The notes: generated by a model not told the origin, from the letters alone. DNA of 64,000 bases from Pseudomonadota bacterium (GCA_023388075.1 JAEWGX010000016.1:44608-108607); one strand, 5' to 3'; counted from the first letter of the stretch, positions 44,321-55,923 are shown. Numbers and translations are program-made.

Positions 44321-45304
44321 ATGCCGACGCTGATCCAGATCGAGGGACTGTCCAAGACCTATGCGTCGGGGTTCGAGGCCCTCAAGAAGGTGGATCTGGC
44401 CATACGTGAGGGCGAGATCCTCGCTCTGCTGGGGCCCAACGGTGCGGGCAAGACTACGCTCATCAGCATTATCTGCGGTCTGGTGAATCCAAGCGAGGGC
44501 CGGGTCATGGTGGCGGGCCATGACGTCGTGCGGGACTACCGCGCCACCCGGTCGCTGATCGGGCTGGTGCCGCAGGAGCTCACGACGGACGCGTTCGAGT
44601 CGGTCCGCGATACCGTGAGCTTCAGCCGGGGCCTCTTCGGGAAGCGCCCGAACCCGGCGTACATCGAGAAGGTGCTGCGCGACCTTTCGCTGTGGGACAA
44701 GCGGGACAACAAGGTGATGACGCTCTCCGGGGGGATGAAGCGGCGGTTGCTGATCGCCAAGGCGCTGTCCCACGAGCCGCGGATCCTGTTCCTGGACGAG
44801 CCCACGGCCGGCGTCGACGTGCAGCTGCGTGCCGGCATGTGGCAGCTCATCGGAGAGCTTCGCGCCAACGGCGTCACCATCATCCTCACCACCCACTACA
44901 TCGAGGAAGCCGAAGAGATCGCGGATCGTGTCGGCGTCATCAACCACGGCGAGATCCTGCTGGTCGAGGACAAGGCCGAGCTGATGCGCAAGCTCGGGCG
45001 CAAGTCGCTGGTGGTGGAGCTGGCCGAGCCGCTCGCGGCCATCCCGGCCGCGCTCGCCGCGTACGCGATGGAGCTCGCGGACGATGGGACCCGCCTGGTC
45101 TACGGCTACGACGCGAAGGCCGCGGAAAGCGGCGTCGGCCCGCTGCTCGGCGCGCTCGGCCGCGAAGGCGTCGCCATCCGGGACCTGCATACCAGCCAGA
45201 GCTCGCTGGAGGACATCTTCGTGGACCTGGTCAATCGCCCCGGCGTGACGGCGGGCGAGCGAGGGTCGGATCCGGCGACCGTTCGCAACCGGATCCCGCA
45301 ATGA
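44321..45304 (+). CDS. ABC-2 type transporter ATP-binding protein
   Basis: 327 aa from the ATG at 44321. Walker A GPNGAGKTT (38-46), Q-loop in LVPQELTTDAFESV, signature TLSGGMKRRLLIAKAL, Walker B ILFLDEPTAGVD, and H-loop TTHYIEEAEEI. The C-terminal extension (about 230-327) is the regulatory domain common to export-type DrrA/NodI/YadG-like ATPases. Energises the permease encoded next. The ATGA overlap at 45301-45304 means translational coupling. The substrate is unknown. YadG/YadH-like pairs export drugs or lipids. Confidence 0.95.
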   Translation: MPTLIQIEGLSKTYASGFEALKKVDLAIREGEILALLGPNGAGKTTLISIICGLVNPSEGRVMVAGHDVVRDYRATRSLIGLVPQELTTDAFESVRDTVSFSRGLFGKRPNPAYIEKVLRDLSLWDKRDNKVMTLSGGMKRRLLIAKALSHEPRILFLDEPTAGVDVQLRAGMWQLIGELRANGVTIILTTHYIEEAEEIADRVGVINHGEILLVEDKAELMRKLGRKSLVVELAEPLAAIPAALAAYAMELADDGTRLVYGYDAKAAESGVGPLLGALGREGVAIRDLHTSQSSLEDIFVDLVNRPGVTAGERGSDPATVRNRIPQ

Positions 45305-46062
45305 ACCTGCCTGCCATTCGTGCCATCTACAAGTTCGAGATGGCGCGCACCGCGCGCACGCTGCTCCAGAGCGTCGTCTCGCCGGTCTTGTCCACCTCGC
45401 TCTACTTCGTCGTGTTCGGGACCGCGATCGGCTCGCGCATCACCGAGATCCAAGGCGTGGCCTACGGCTCCTTCATCGTGCCGGGCCTGATCATGCTGTC
45501 GCTGCTCACCCAGAGCATCTCGAACGCGTCGTTCGCGATCTTCTTCCCGAAGTTCACCGGGACGATCTACGAGCTGCTTTCGGCTCCGGTCTCCACCTTC
45601 GAGATCGTGATCGCCTATGTCGGGGCGGCCGCGACGAAGTCGATGATCCTCGGCCTGATCATCCTCGCCACGGCGTCGCTGCTGGTGCCGGTGCGGATCG
45701 CGCATCCGTTCTGGATGCTCGCCTTCCTCTTCCTCACCTGCGTCACCTTCAGCCTGTTCGGTTTCATCATCGGCATCTGGGCGGACAACTTCGAGAAGCT
45801 GCAGATCATCCCGCTCCTGATCGTGACGCCGCTCGCGTTTCTCGGCGGCAGCTTCTACTCGGTGGATATGCTGCCGGAGTTCTGGCAGCAGGTGGCGCTC
45901 GTGAATCCGGTTCTCTACCTCATCAGCGGCTTTCGCTGGAGCTTCTACGAGCTCGCGGACGTGGGCGTGGCCACGAGCCTCGTGATGATCCTGGTGTTCC
46001 TTGCGCTCTGCCTCGCCGCGGTCTGGTGGATCTTTCGCACCGGCTACCAGATCAAGCGCTGA
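45301..46062 (+). CDS. ABC-2 type transporter permease (YadH-like)
   Basis: 253 aa with six hydrophobic helices. The sequence SVVSPVLSTSLYFVVFGTAIG near the start and the conserved ABC-2 stretch TPLAFLGGSFYSVDMLPEFWQQVALVNPVLYLISGFR are typical. NodJ/YadH-type permeases work as dimers with the ATPase encoded just upstream. The gene overlaps the ATPase gene by 4 nt. The transported molecule is unknown. No terminator is evident before the hypothetical gene 170 bp downstream. Confidence 0.93.
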   Translation: MNLPAIRAIYKFEMARTARTLLQSVVSPVLSTSLYFVVFGTAIGSRITEIQGVAYGSFIVPGLIMLSLLTQSISNASFAIFFPKFTGTIYELLSAPVSTFEIVIAYVGAAATKSMILGLIILATASLLVPVRIAHPFWMLAFLFLTCVTFSLFGFIIGIWADNFEKLQIIPLLIVTPLAFLGGSFYSVDMLPEFWQQVALVNPVLYLISGFRWSFYELADVGVATSLVMILVFLALCLAAVWWIFRTGYQIKR

Positions 46063-46231
46063 ACCGGGCAATCGGGCGACCCGCTCCGAAGGCAGTAGGA
46101 CAACGCCCGGCGCGCAGCCGTGACGCGGGCTTGTGCATTGCTCCTTGTCGCCCGGCAGCGGCCGCCGCAGAATGGGGCAGGGGTCAGCAGACCCGACCCT
46201 GCCGGTCGTCGTCTGCCTGGCGGAGCATGTC

Positions 46232-46540
46232 ATGTCCACATCGACCGGAACCGTCGTGGGAATTGCCTGGTATCGCCCGGAGCGGTACGACCGCGTCCGG
46301 GAGGTGATGAGCGACGGCATCTCGTTTCCGAAGACCCATGCGAGCTGGCGCCAGAAGGCCAGCCGGATGGAGCGAGAGCTCGGCCGGCAGGGATTCTCGC
46401 CGCAACGGGTGGACGTCGATCCCGACGAGTTCGCCCGCTGGTGCTCCGTTCGGGACGTGGCGCCGGATTCGGCCGCCCGCGACGCCTTCGTCCGGGAGCG
46501 CCTCGGATTGCGCGGCCTCGAGTCGACCACGGGCTCCTGA
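46232..46540 (+). CDS. Hypothetical protein
   Basis: 102 aa from the ATG at 46232 with GGAG 10 nt upstream. Starts MSTSTGTVVGIAWYRPERYDR and is rich in Arg, Glu and Asp with a predicted alpha/beta make-up. Its first 60 residues (ISFPKTHASWRQKASRMERELGRQG) may form long helices. No cysteine pairs, TM segments or catalytic motifs were found. It lies between the ABC exporter and the release-factor-like gene on the same strand, with gaps of about 150 bp on both sides. Confidence 0.6.
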   Translation: MSTSTGTVVGIAWYRPERYDRVREVMSDGISFPKTHASWRQKASRMERELGRQGFSPQRVDVDPDEFARWCSVRDVAPDSAARDAFVRERLGLRGLESTTGS

Positions 46541-46685
46541 CGGTATCGCGAGGCCGGCGGCCGCGAGTCTCGTCGAGCCGCGTGCAGAAGACGTGCAGAT
46601 CGCTCTGTCCTGCGACCGGCAGGTGTATCGTATGGGATTGGGTCGACGACACCTTAACATCGCAGATTGCGATCGAGAGGAGTTC

Positions 46686-47840
46686 ATGGACACGCTCATC
46701 AAGGACTACCCCGGGCTGCTGGGCAAGCGGGATGCGCCCTGCGTTTCGCTGTACCAGCCGACGCATCGCCACCATCCCGATGCCGAGCAGGATCCGATCC
46801 GCTTCGGCAACCTCACGAAGGAGATCGAGGAACGGTTGCTGCGGCAGCATCCGGCGCGCGAGATCGCATCCATCATGGAGCCGTTCCGCGCGCTGGCCGA
46901 CGACCGAAACTTCTGGAACCACGCCCTCGACGGATTGGCGGTGCTCGCCGCACCCGGGATGTTCCGGCACTACCGGTTGCAGCGGCCCGTGAAGGAGCTG
47001 GTGGTCGTGGCGGACAGCTTCCACACGAAACCGCTCCTGCGCATCGTGCAATCCGCCGACCGCTACCAGATCCTTGCGCTGACCCGGAAGGACATCAGGC
47101 TTTTCGAGGGCAACCGCGACGTCGTCGACGAAGTCGCGCTGGACGCCCGCGTGCCCAGGACGCCTGCCGACGCGCTCGGCGAGGAAGCGATCGAGCCGAC
47201 CCCGGGCAGCGTCTTCCCGGCCTCGAGGGCGACCGGAGTCGGCCGGCCCGCGGTCATGCAGGGCTTCGGCGAGAAATCGGACGCGCAGGACAGCGAGACC
47301 GAGCGCTTCTTTCGCGCGGCGGACCGGGCAGTGCTCGAGCATCACTCGCAGGCCGACGGCTTGCCGCTCTTCCTGGCCGCGCTGCCGGAGCATCAGGCGC
47401 TGTTTCGACGGGTCAGTCACAACGCCTTCCTGATGCCGGATGCGATCGACGTCCATCCCGATAGTCTCGGAACCGACGGATTACGCGAGCGGGCCTGGCA
47501 GGTCGTCGGGCCATATTATCTCCAGCGGCTGCAGGGGTTGGTGGAGCGCTTCAACGTGGCGAAGGCGCGCGATGCCGCGGAAGAAGACCTGGCACGCGTC
47601 GCCGAAGCGGCCGCGGCAGGGCGCATCGCCACGCTGCTGGTGGACGCCGATCGCCACGTCTGGGGCCACCTGGACCGTGCGAGCGGGCGCATCCGGCTAC
47701 GCGAGAGCGGCGATCCCGCGACGGATGACCTCATCGACGACATCGGCGAGCTCGTCATCGGCTCGGGCGGCGAAGTCGTCGTCGTGCCCGCGGAGCGGAT
47801 GCCCGCGAGCTCGGGCGTCGCCGCGATCTACAGATACTAG
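46686..47840 (+). CDS. Bacterial release-factor-like (baeRF type) protein
   Basis: 384 aa from the ATG at 46686, preceded by AGAGGAG. It begins with LIKDYPGLLGKRDAPCVSLYQPTHRHHPD and has a central VVADSFHTKPLLRIVQSADRYQILALTRKDIRLFEGNR segment. The C-terminal third (RIATLLVDADRHVWGHLDR..., VVVVPAERMP) has the layout of the eRF1/Pelota-like fold. Bacterial members of this family are thought to be ribosome-rescue or stress factors, but none is well characterised. No GGQ is visible. Placed 22 bp before acnA, so co-transcription is likely. Confidence 0.7.
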   Translation: MDTLIKDYPGLLGKRDAPCVSLYQPTHRHHPDAEQDPIRFGNLTKEIEERLLRQHPAREIASIMEPFRALADDRNFWNHALDGLAVLAAPGMFRHYRLQRPVKELVVVADSFHTKPLLRIVQSADRYQILALTRKDIRLFEGNRDVVDEVALDARVPRTPADALGEEAIEPTPGSVFPASRATGVGRPAVMQGFGEKSDAQDSETERFFRAADRAVLEHHSQADGLPLFLAALPEHQALFRRVSHNAFLMPDAIDVHPDSLGTDGLRERAWQVVGPYYLQRLQGLVERFNVAKARDAAEEDLARVAEAAAAGRIATLLVDADRHVWGHLDRASGRIRLRESGDPATDDLIDDIGELVIGSGGEVVVVPAERMPASSGVAAIYRY

Positions 47841-47862
47841 AAACCAGAAAAGGGAGCGGCTG

Positions 47863-50676
<2,814 letters not shown>

Positions 50677-50694
50677 CCGACAGCGGCGGCGCGC

Positions 50695-52029
50695 TCAAGC
50701 CTGCTGGACCTCCTCCAGCCCGCTGGCCAGCCATACGCCCAGCAGGCAGAGCACGCCGAGAAGCGCCAGCACGGCCACGGTGCCGTACATCTGCGCGAGG
50801 ATTCCGAAGACGCCTGCGCCCAGCATGATTACTCCGCTGATGGTGTTGGAGAGCGCGGTGTACGCGCCCCTGCGCTCGGCGTTCGCCATGTCCACGACGT
50901 GCGTCGTTCGACCGAGCTTGACGCCTTGCTCCGCGATCGTCAGGACGAAGACCAGAGCCGGGACCACGAGAAACGACGTGATGGTGATGCCCGCCCAGGC
51001 GGTGAAGCCGGCGCCTACCAGCGCCGCGATCGCCAGGCTCAGAGCTCCGATCCAGGCGGACACGATCAGCACGCGCCGGCTCGACCGGTCGGAGAGCCGC
51101 CCCCAGACGTAGCTGCTCGAGATCTTCGCGAGCGCCGAGGCGATCACCAGCGGACCCAGCGCCACGCCGGCCGCGTTGGACGCTCCTCCCTCCAGCGCCA
51201 CCAGGAAGGGTGGCGCCAGCGTGACGGCAAGCAGCAGGCAGCGCACGATCGTGAATCGCGTGAGCTGGGGATCGTCCCGCAGCAGCCCGAACTGCGCGAT
51301 CGCCATGGTGAGCGCGTTGCGGCCGCCCTCGGTGGCGCCGGGCTCCTCGGCCAGGGAAGCGAAGAGGAGGGCGGCGACGATCCAGAGCAGGCCCGCCACG
51401 CACAGGGCCGCCGAGATCACGCCGATCGATCGCTCCAGCACGCCCGTGCCAAGCAGCGCACCGAAGACCAGGATCAGCACGGCCGACACGGAGCTCGCGG
51501 TTCCGGACACCGTGCCGCGCGTCGCCTTGGCCACCGTCTTGCCGAGCACGTCCTTGTGGGAGATCGACCCGGCGCTGCGCGCCACCGCGAGCAGCGCGAG
51601 CAGCGCGAGGATGGCCCAGCCGGCGGCGGCACCTTCCAGCAGGAGGGCAGCGGCGGCGATGCCGATCGCGCACAGACCCTGCACGGCGCTGGCCGCCGCC
51701 CACACCCACTTGCGCACCGGCAGGGCGCGGATGGCGGCGGCGATCACCAGTTGCGGAAGGAGCGCCCCGGCTTCGCGTATCGGCACCAGCATCCCGACCA
51801 TGAATGCCGGCGCGCCGAGCGTGCCCAGCAGCCACGCCAGGACCAGCCTCGCGTCCATCAGCCCGTCGGCGGTTCGGGTCGCAACCAGGCTCGCGACGTG
51901 GGTGAGGAAGTTGCGTGGCTGCTCGCGACAGCTCGACTCGGGAATGTCCAGGCAGACACGGTCGTCCGGTTCGCCCGTCAGGATCTCGTAGAGGCGTTCT
52001 TCGACAGGACGGACAGCGGTGCTTGCCAT
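50695..52029 (-). CDS. Major facilitator superfamily transporter
   Basis: 444 aa, about 11-12 hydrophobic helices after a 55-residue hydrophilic N-terminus. MFS loop features: RKWVWAAASAVQGL and WGRLSDRSSRRVLIVSAWIGA (loop 8-9, basic), and a second conserved turn near AEQGVKLGRTTHVVDMANAERRGAYTAL. The substrate is unknown. It is the last gene of the minus-strand cluster that begins with the diheme gene, 36 bp after the SnoaL-like gene. Confidence 0.85.
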   Translation of the reverse strand: MASTAVRPVEERLYEILTGEPDDRVCLDIPESSCREQPRNFLTHVASLVATRTADGLMDARLVLAWLLGTLGAPAFMVGMLVPIREAGALLPQLVIAAAIRALPVRKWVWAAASAVQGLCAIGIAAAALLLEGAAAGWAILALLALLAVARSAGSISHKDVLGKTVAKATRGTVSGTASSVSAVLILVFGALLGTGVLERSIGVISAALCVAGLLWIVAALLFASLAEEPGATEGGRNALTMAIAQFGLLRDDPQLTRFTIVRCLLLAVTLAPPFLVALEGGASNAAGVALGPLVIASALAKISSSYVWGRLSDRSSRRVLIVSAWIGALSLAIAALVGAGFTAWAGITITSFLVVPALVFVLTIAEQGVKLGRTTHVVDMANAERRGAYTALSNTISGVIMLGAGVFGILAQMYGTVAVLALLGVLCLLGVWLASGLEEVQQA

Positions 52030-52065
52030 GGAAGGCGCGGGAGCGCGATGCAGACGTACCGCGTG

Positions 52066-52428
52066 TCAGGCCGCGATGGGCTTCATGGGCCCCATGAAAC
52101 CCGTCACCGACGTGATCCTTCCGTCCTTGATCGTCACGAAATCGATGCCGTCGACGGCCGGCGTGCCGTTCGAGGTGAGACCCCAATTGAAGCGTGCGCA
52201 GTCATGATGGGCGTCGACCTGGCTGGTCCGGGCGATCTTCATGTTCGGCACCCGCTCGCGAAGCCCGGAGATATGGGCAGCGAGCGCGTCCGCACCCGCG
52301 ACTTCGGCTGTCGGATCGGAATAGACCGCGCCGTCACCCCAGCAATCACGCAGCGCCTGCCGCCGCTCATCCGCATCGTCGTGTGACCAGGCTTCACAGT
52401 AGCGATCGATCAACGCATCGAGTGACAT
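52066..52428 (-). CDS. SnoaL-like (NTF2 fold) protein
   Basis: 120 aa. Small alpha+beta barrel: MSLDALIDRYCEAWSHDDADERRQ at the start, YSDPTAEVAGADALAAHISGLRERVPN, and the strand GIDFVTIKDGRITSVTGFMGP, all typical of SnoaL-like polyketide-cyclase/nuclear-transport-factor-2 proteins. Members are isomerases, dehydratases or ligand-binding proteins. No catalytic residue can be named confidently. It is preceded by a 128-bp stretch that contains an imperfect palindrome (TTGGCCCGCGGACCAA). Confidence 0.8.
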   Translation of the reverse strand: MSLDALIDRYCEAWSHDDADERRQALRDCWGDGAVYSDPTAEVAGADALAAHISGLRERVPNMKIARTSQVDAHHDCARFNWGLTSNGTPAVDGIDFVTIKDGRITSVTGFMGPMKPIAA

Positions 52429-52556
52429 CGAGCTCTCCTCATGGTGTGCCTTCCAGGGATGACATGGTTGGCCCGCGGACCAATCATGTCAACTGGCGGC
52501 GCGCGTGCCTTCGAGCCGGACGTCACCTGGCAGGGGATCTCCGGCGTTGCGCGGCC

Positions 52557-53048
52557 TCAGGACGGCTGGCTCGCCTTCGCGTCCGTCCAGCGCTGCAACT
52601 TCTCGCGGGCGCCGTTGCGCAGCGGATTCATCAGGTCATCGTGATTGGCGCGCTTGGCGCACAACTCGATGACGTAGCCGTTCGGATCCCGAAAGTAGAT
52701 GGAGTCGATCATGCCGTGATTGGACGGTCCCCGGACTTCGATATCGTTTGCGCGCCCCTTGGCGAGCATCGGCTGCAGCGCGTCGGAGCCGACCTCCAGC
52801 GCGATGTGCAGGTCGAAGTCGTGCTGGTTCTTGAATTCGAAAGGCATATCCAGCGACTCGAAGAATGCCAGGTGCGAACCGTCGTCCAGGCGGTAGAAGG
52901 TATGCAGCGTGCGCGTTGCCCGGCCGGTCTTGCTTTCGCTGATTTCCAGCGTGCCGACCAGCGGCAGGCCGAGGAACTCCTCGTAGAACTGCCGGGTCTC
53001 TTCCGAGTCCCGGCAGCGGTAGGCGCTGTGGTGCAGCTTACGGATCAT
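52557..53048 (-). CDS. VOC superfamily (glyoxalase/dioxygenase-like) protein
   Basis: 163 aa from the ATG at 53048, chosen because GGAGG lies upstream, while an in-frame GTG at 53060 sits on that site. Starts MIRKLHHSAYRCRDSEETRQFYEEFLGLPLVG with a metal-binding His7. A second His is in FDLHIALEV and the acidic residue closes in DPNGYVIELCAK, the normal metal triad pattern. It may be a dioxygenase, glyoxalase or resistance protein. It follows the GST gene by 39 bp, consistent with a glutathione-linked role. Confidence 0.85.
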   Translation of the reverse strand: MIRKLHHSAYRCRDSEETRQFYEEFLGLPLVGTLEISESKTGRATRTLHTFYRLDDGSHLAFFESLDMPFEFKNQHDFDLHIALEVGSDALQPMLAKGRANDIEVRGPSNHGMIDSIYFRDPNGYVIELCAKRANHDDLMNPLRNGAREKLQRWTDAKASQPS

Positions 53049-53087
53049 GCGTTCCTCCACTTCAAGGCGTTGCGGTCTTGCGCTTCT

Positions 53088-53762
53088 TCAGACAGAAACC
53101 ATGGCCTTGCCCTTGAGTGATTCAGCGAATCCATCGATCACCTTGTTGACCTCGGGCCAGGTCTTCAGCGCCTTCATGCGCCCAAGCCATCGCTTGACGT
53201 TCGGGTAGGCCGACAGATCGCTGCCGATCACTTCGGCCAGTCCGACATACGACGACGCGTGATAGTCGGCGATGGTGATCTCGTTGCCGCACAGGTAGCT
53301 GTTGCCTTCGCCGAGCACGTTCTCGTCGAGGACCTCGAGCCACGCCTGCGCCCGCTCCCTTCCACGCTCGAGCGTGGCAGCCTGCGCTTCGTCGCTGCGC
53401 CGCTTGTGGGCATCGAAGATCTGCGGGTAGACGAGCGCATACACGAGATCGCTGCACAACTGGGTGCTGGTCCAGTCCATGCGCTCGTTGACGCGAGCGC
53501 GCCGCCGCAGGTCCTTGGGATAGGCGGGCGAGTCGATCTTGTCGGCAAGGTACTTCAGGATGGCCGAGTTCTCGGTGAGGACGAAGTCGCCGTCCTCGAG
53601 CGTCGGGACCAGCCGGTTCGGGTTGAGCTTCGAGTAGGGCGGTCGCACGTGCTCCCCCTTGAAAAGGTCCACGACCTGCATCTCCAGGTCGAGGCCGTTC
53701 TCCGCGGCGAACAGCATGATCGGACGGCTCGTGGTCGAGATGGGGTGGTAGTAGAGCTTCAT
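53088..53762 (-). CDS. Glutathione S-transferase
   Basis: 224 aa from the ATG at 53762 (SD AAGGAG). Thioredoxin-fold N-terminal domain MKLYYHPISTTSRPIMLFAAENGL with Ser/Thr at the active site, LVPTLEDGDFVLTENSAILKYLAD for glutathione binding, then an all-helical domain with NEITIADYHASSYVGL. It resembles theta-type GSTs. Conjugates glutathione to electrophiles. The position between cytochromes and a VOC protein suggests detoxification or catabolism of an unusual compound. Confidence 0.92.
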   Translation of the reverse strand: MKLYYHPISTTSRPIMLFAAENGLDLEMQVVDLFKGEHVRPPYSKLNPNRLVPTLEDGDFVLTENSAILKYLADKIDSPAYPKDLRRRARVNERMDWTSTQLCSDLVYALVYPQIFDAHKRRSDEAQAATLERGRERAQAWLEVLDENVLGEGNSYLCGNEITIADYHASSYVGLAEVIGSDLSAYPNVKRWLGRMKALKTWPEVNKVIDGFAESLKGKAMVSV

Positions 53763-53826
53763 GCGGATGTCTCCTTGCCTGGACGCGGCGGCGGACCTCG
53801 AGAGTCGGAGCTCTGCGGGCCAGGGA

Positions 53827-54420
53827 TCACTTCTTTGCCGCGGTGCTGGCGGGTTCGGGGGCGATCGGTTCCGGGACCGCATTGCGGATCGCGGGAATCG
53901 ACTGCAGGTACGTGTAGATCGCCTCGAGATCCGCGTCGCTGAAGTTCTTGTAGGCCGGGATCGGCATCGGCGGCAGGATCACCCTGCCGCGTCCCTGGCG
54001 CCGACCGGTGCGGAACGTCTTGACGAAGTTGTCCAGCGTCCATTGGCCGAGCCCGGTATCGGCATCCGGCGTCAGGTTTCTCGTGAAGCTGACCCCCCAC
54101 GGACCTGCCCACGCCGTGTTGGTGGCGGATGCCACGACTTGCCACGGTCCCTCGGGCAAAGGCGGCACGGGCGGCATCTGCAGCGAGGCGGGGTGCCCGG
54201 ACAGCATGCGCGTCATGTCGGGCTCCGGACCGTCCTTGCCCATCGTCAAAGGCGTGTGGCAGTCGTGACAGCCGCTGGTGTTCACCAGGTACTCGCCGCG
54301 CTGGACCTTGTTGTCGGCGGCACGGGCTGGGGCGGCGGCCAGGCAAAGTGCCCCGATGAGGGCAATGCCAGAGAAGAGAGCGGCCTTGATCGTCGAGGCT
54401 GTCGGATTCGCACGATTCAT
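53827..54420 (-). CDS. Monoheme cytochrome c
   Basis: 197 aa from the ATG at 54420. Signal peptide about 1-35 ending in APARA. The heme motif is CHDCH in YLVNTSGCHDCHTPL. The axial Met is probably in MPIPAY or MPPVPPLPEG. The tail EAIYTYLQSIPAIRNAVPEP is typical of class I cytochromes. It carries electrons in the periplasm. Its start codon overlaps the stop of the diheme gene by 4 nt, so the two make one electron-transfer unit. Confidence 0.93.
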   Translation of the reverse strand: MNRANPTASTIKAALFSGIALIGALCLAAAPARAADNKVQRGEYLVNTSGCHDCHTPLTMGKDGPEPDMTRMLSGHPASLQMPPVPPLPEGPWQVVASATNTAWAGPWGVSFTRNLTPDADTGLGQWTLDNFVKTFRTGRRQGRGRVILPPMPIPAYKNFSDADLEAIYTYLQSIPAIRNAVPEPIAPEPASTAAKK

Positions 54421-55517
54421 TTCGAGGACTCCTGCGGTGGTTGAAGGTCGGTGGAAATCCAGCGCGCGATTAAGTCGGTTCCGTCGGGGTCGGGCACGAG
54501 AGTGCCCAGGGGGGGCATCTGGCGGAGGGGATGGCGCGAGCGCATCCGCCAATCGATCATGCTGTCCTGCGGGCGGCCCGGTGCGATCAGCAGCACCTCG
54601 CCGGACGCACCGGGAGGGCGGAAGCTGCTTCGAGCAAGAACGGCGGACCTCAGCACGCGCTCCCTGCTTTCTTCCGGGGATACTGCGGTCTGGGCCAGCA
54701 CGAGTCGTACCGCCGCCGGCGAGCCGTTGTGGTTGTGACAATGGCCGCAGTTGGCATGGAGATAGCCGAGCGCAGCCCGCTCGACGGTCGAACGTGCCGC
54801 GATCTGCGGGGGCTGCACCAGCCAGGCTGGCGGCAGGTTGCGCAGCAACCCCTTTGCCACCAGGCCCTCCAGGTCCACGAGCGACCTGTCGGCCAGGACT
54901 TCGGTCGATGGATCCCGTTCCCGCGAAAGCTGTACGGCGCTGAACCCCAGTACCGGTACCGCGGCCCCTTCGTGGCAAGCGACGCAATCTCCCCGCGAGG
55001 GTATGAGGTAACGCCTGGCCGGTCCGCCGATGTCGCTCAGCGCCACTCCCCGCGCCGGGACGAGTACGGCGTTGCTGCCATCGGCGTTCCACACGTAGCT
55101 GAGATAGCTCCAGGACTTGTCGGCGCGACGCTCGATCAGGCGGGTCTCGATACGCCGCCCGTCCACGGAGAACTCCTTCCACAGTCGGGTTCCGGGGGGG
55201 AACTCCCAGGCGTCGGGACGAATCGCATCGATGTAGGTACCGGCCGGCAGGTTGAGCCAACGACGTTTGGTGGCGCCGTCGGACCATAACGAGTACTGGG
55301 GTGTGAACTCGAGGTTGTCGGGATGTATCCGGTCCGGTGAACCGTCGAGAAACAGCCCGGTGTCCGCAAGAGTGGGAGCCGGGGTTGCCGGGGGCGCGGC
55401 CCGGGTCACCGCAGCGTGCTCGATTCCCGGTGTCGCGGCGACAGTGGGCGCCGAGGAAACGGCAAAGGGTCCAAGCGTGACGGCCGCGACCGGCGCCCAC
55501 GCTCGTGCGGCCTTCAT
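54417..55517 (-). CDS. Exported diheme c-type cytochrome-like protein
   Basis: 366 aa from the ATG at 55517. N-terminal signal (APVAAVTLGPFAVSSAPTVAA). Two CxxCH sites are visible: CVACH (about residue 180) and CGHCH (about 238). The first third contains FTPQYSLWSDGATKRRWLNLP and FPPGTRLWKEFSVDGRRIETR, a conserved non-heme domain of a family of secreted diheme proteins of unknown function. The end is LGTLVPDPDGTDLIARWI. It heads the six-gene minus-strand cluster. Three 22-bp repeats lie 62-127 bp upstream. Confidence 0.85.
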   Translation of the reverse strand: MKAARAWAPVAAVTLGPFAVSSAPTVAATPGIEHAAVTRAAPPATPAPTLADTGLFLDGSPDRIHPDNLEFTPQYSLWSDGATKRRWLNLPAGTYIDAIRPDAWEFPPGTRLWKEFSVDGRRIETRLIERRADKSWSYLSYVWNADGSNAVLVPARGVALSDIGGPARRYLIPSRGDCVACHEGAAVPVLGFSAVQLSRERDPSTEVLADRSLVDLEGLVAKGLLRNLPPAWLVQPPQIAARSTVERAALGYLHANCGHCHNHNGSPAAVRLVLAQTAVSPEESRERVLRSAVLARSSFRPPGASGEVLLIAPGRPQDSMIDWRMRSRHPLRQMPPLGTLVPDPDGTDLIARWISTDLQPPQESSK

Positions 55518-55578
55518 GGCGGTTTCAACGCATCCCCAACTGGATCTCACTGACCTCCTCCGAAGAAGGCATGACACA

Positions 55579-55643
55579 TCCGAGAGAACGCATTGACTCC
55601 TCCGGGAGAGCGCATTGACGCTTCCGGGAGAACGCCTGGATCG
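55579..55643. repeat. Three tandem imperfect 22-bp repeats upstream of the diheme operon
   Basis: Units start at 55579, 55601 and 55623. All share TCCGRGAGARCGC; the first two also share CATTGAC, and the third ends differently. They sit just upstream of the diheme cytochrome gene (which is on the minus strand), in a position fit for an activator or repressor. The spacing of 22 bp equals two helical turns. No other function is visible in this 356-bp gene-free stretch except the tRNA terminator. Confidence 0.75.
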
Positions 55644-55820
55644 TCCGGCGCCTGACCTCACCCTGCTGAGTTCCAGCGCCGCCGCGATCGAGCGGAGTTG
55701 CGATTCTGTCGCTCCGTACGCCAGTTGTCTACAGCGTCTTCAGACGCCGCGGCCTCCGGTCAGCGACTGACTGACTTGCCGTCATCGATGCCGCGCTCGA
55801 CGGGCACGTGCACGGTCGCA

Positions 55821-55856
55821 AGAAAAAAGGGCCTGGAACCTAAGTTCCAGACCCTT
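55821..55856 (-). terminator. Rho-independent terminator of the tRNA-Arg fragment
   Basis: A long stem (AAGGG and CTGGAAC against GTTCCAG and CCCTT, with one mismatched pair) around a CTAA loop, followed on the minus strand by TTTTTT. It lies 17 bp beyond the CCA end of the tRNA fragment, so this was the original terminator of the tRNA-Arg gene. Confidence 0.85.
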
Positions 55857-55873
55857 GATTTCAATAAGATTTT

Positions 55874-55923
55874 TGGCGCGCCCGGCAGGATTCGAACCCA
55901 CGACCCCTTGGTTCGTAGCCAAG
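55874..55923 (-). other. Attachment site: 3' fragment of tRNA-Arg(ACG)
   Basis: On the minus strand the fragment reads from anticodon stem CTTGG, loop CTACGAA (anticodon ACG), stem CCAAG, through variable loop and T-arm to the acceptor half CGGGCGC, discriminator G and CCA (55874-55876). The whole 5' half (GCGCCCG acceptor, D-arm) is missing and the sequence beyond 55923 is unrelated. This is what remains on the chromosomal side when an integrase recombines in the anticodon arm and carries its own 3' copy to rebuild the tRNA at the other end. Continued by a short inverted repeat TGTGG-TAACG-CCACA (55927-55941). Confidence 0.85.

Noticed and set aside
52469..52484. Imperfect palindrome TTGGCCCGCGGACCAA as operator
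   Set aside because: Only one copy, GC-rich, and it could equally be the 3' end of the preceding transcript region; left as a remark.
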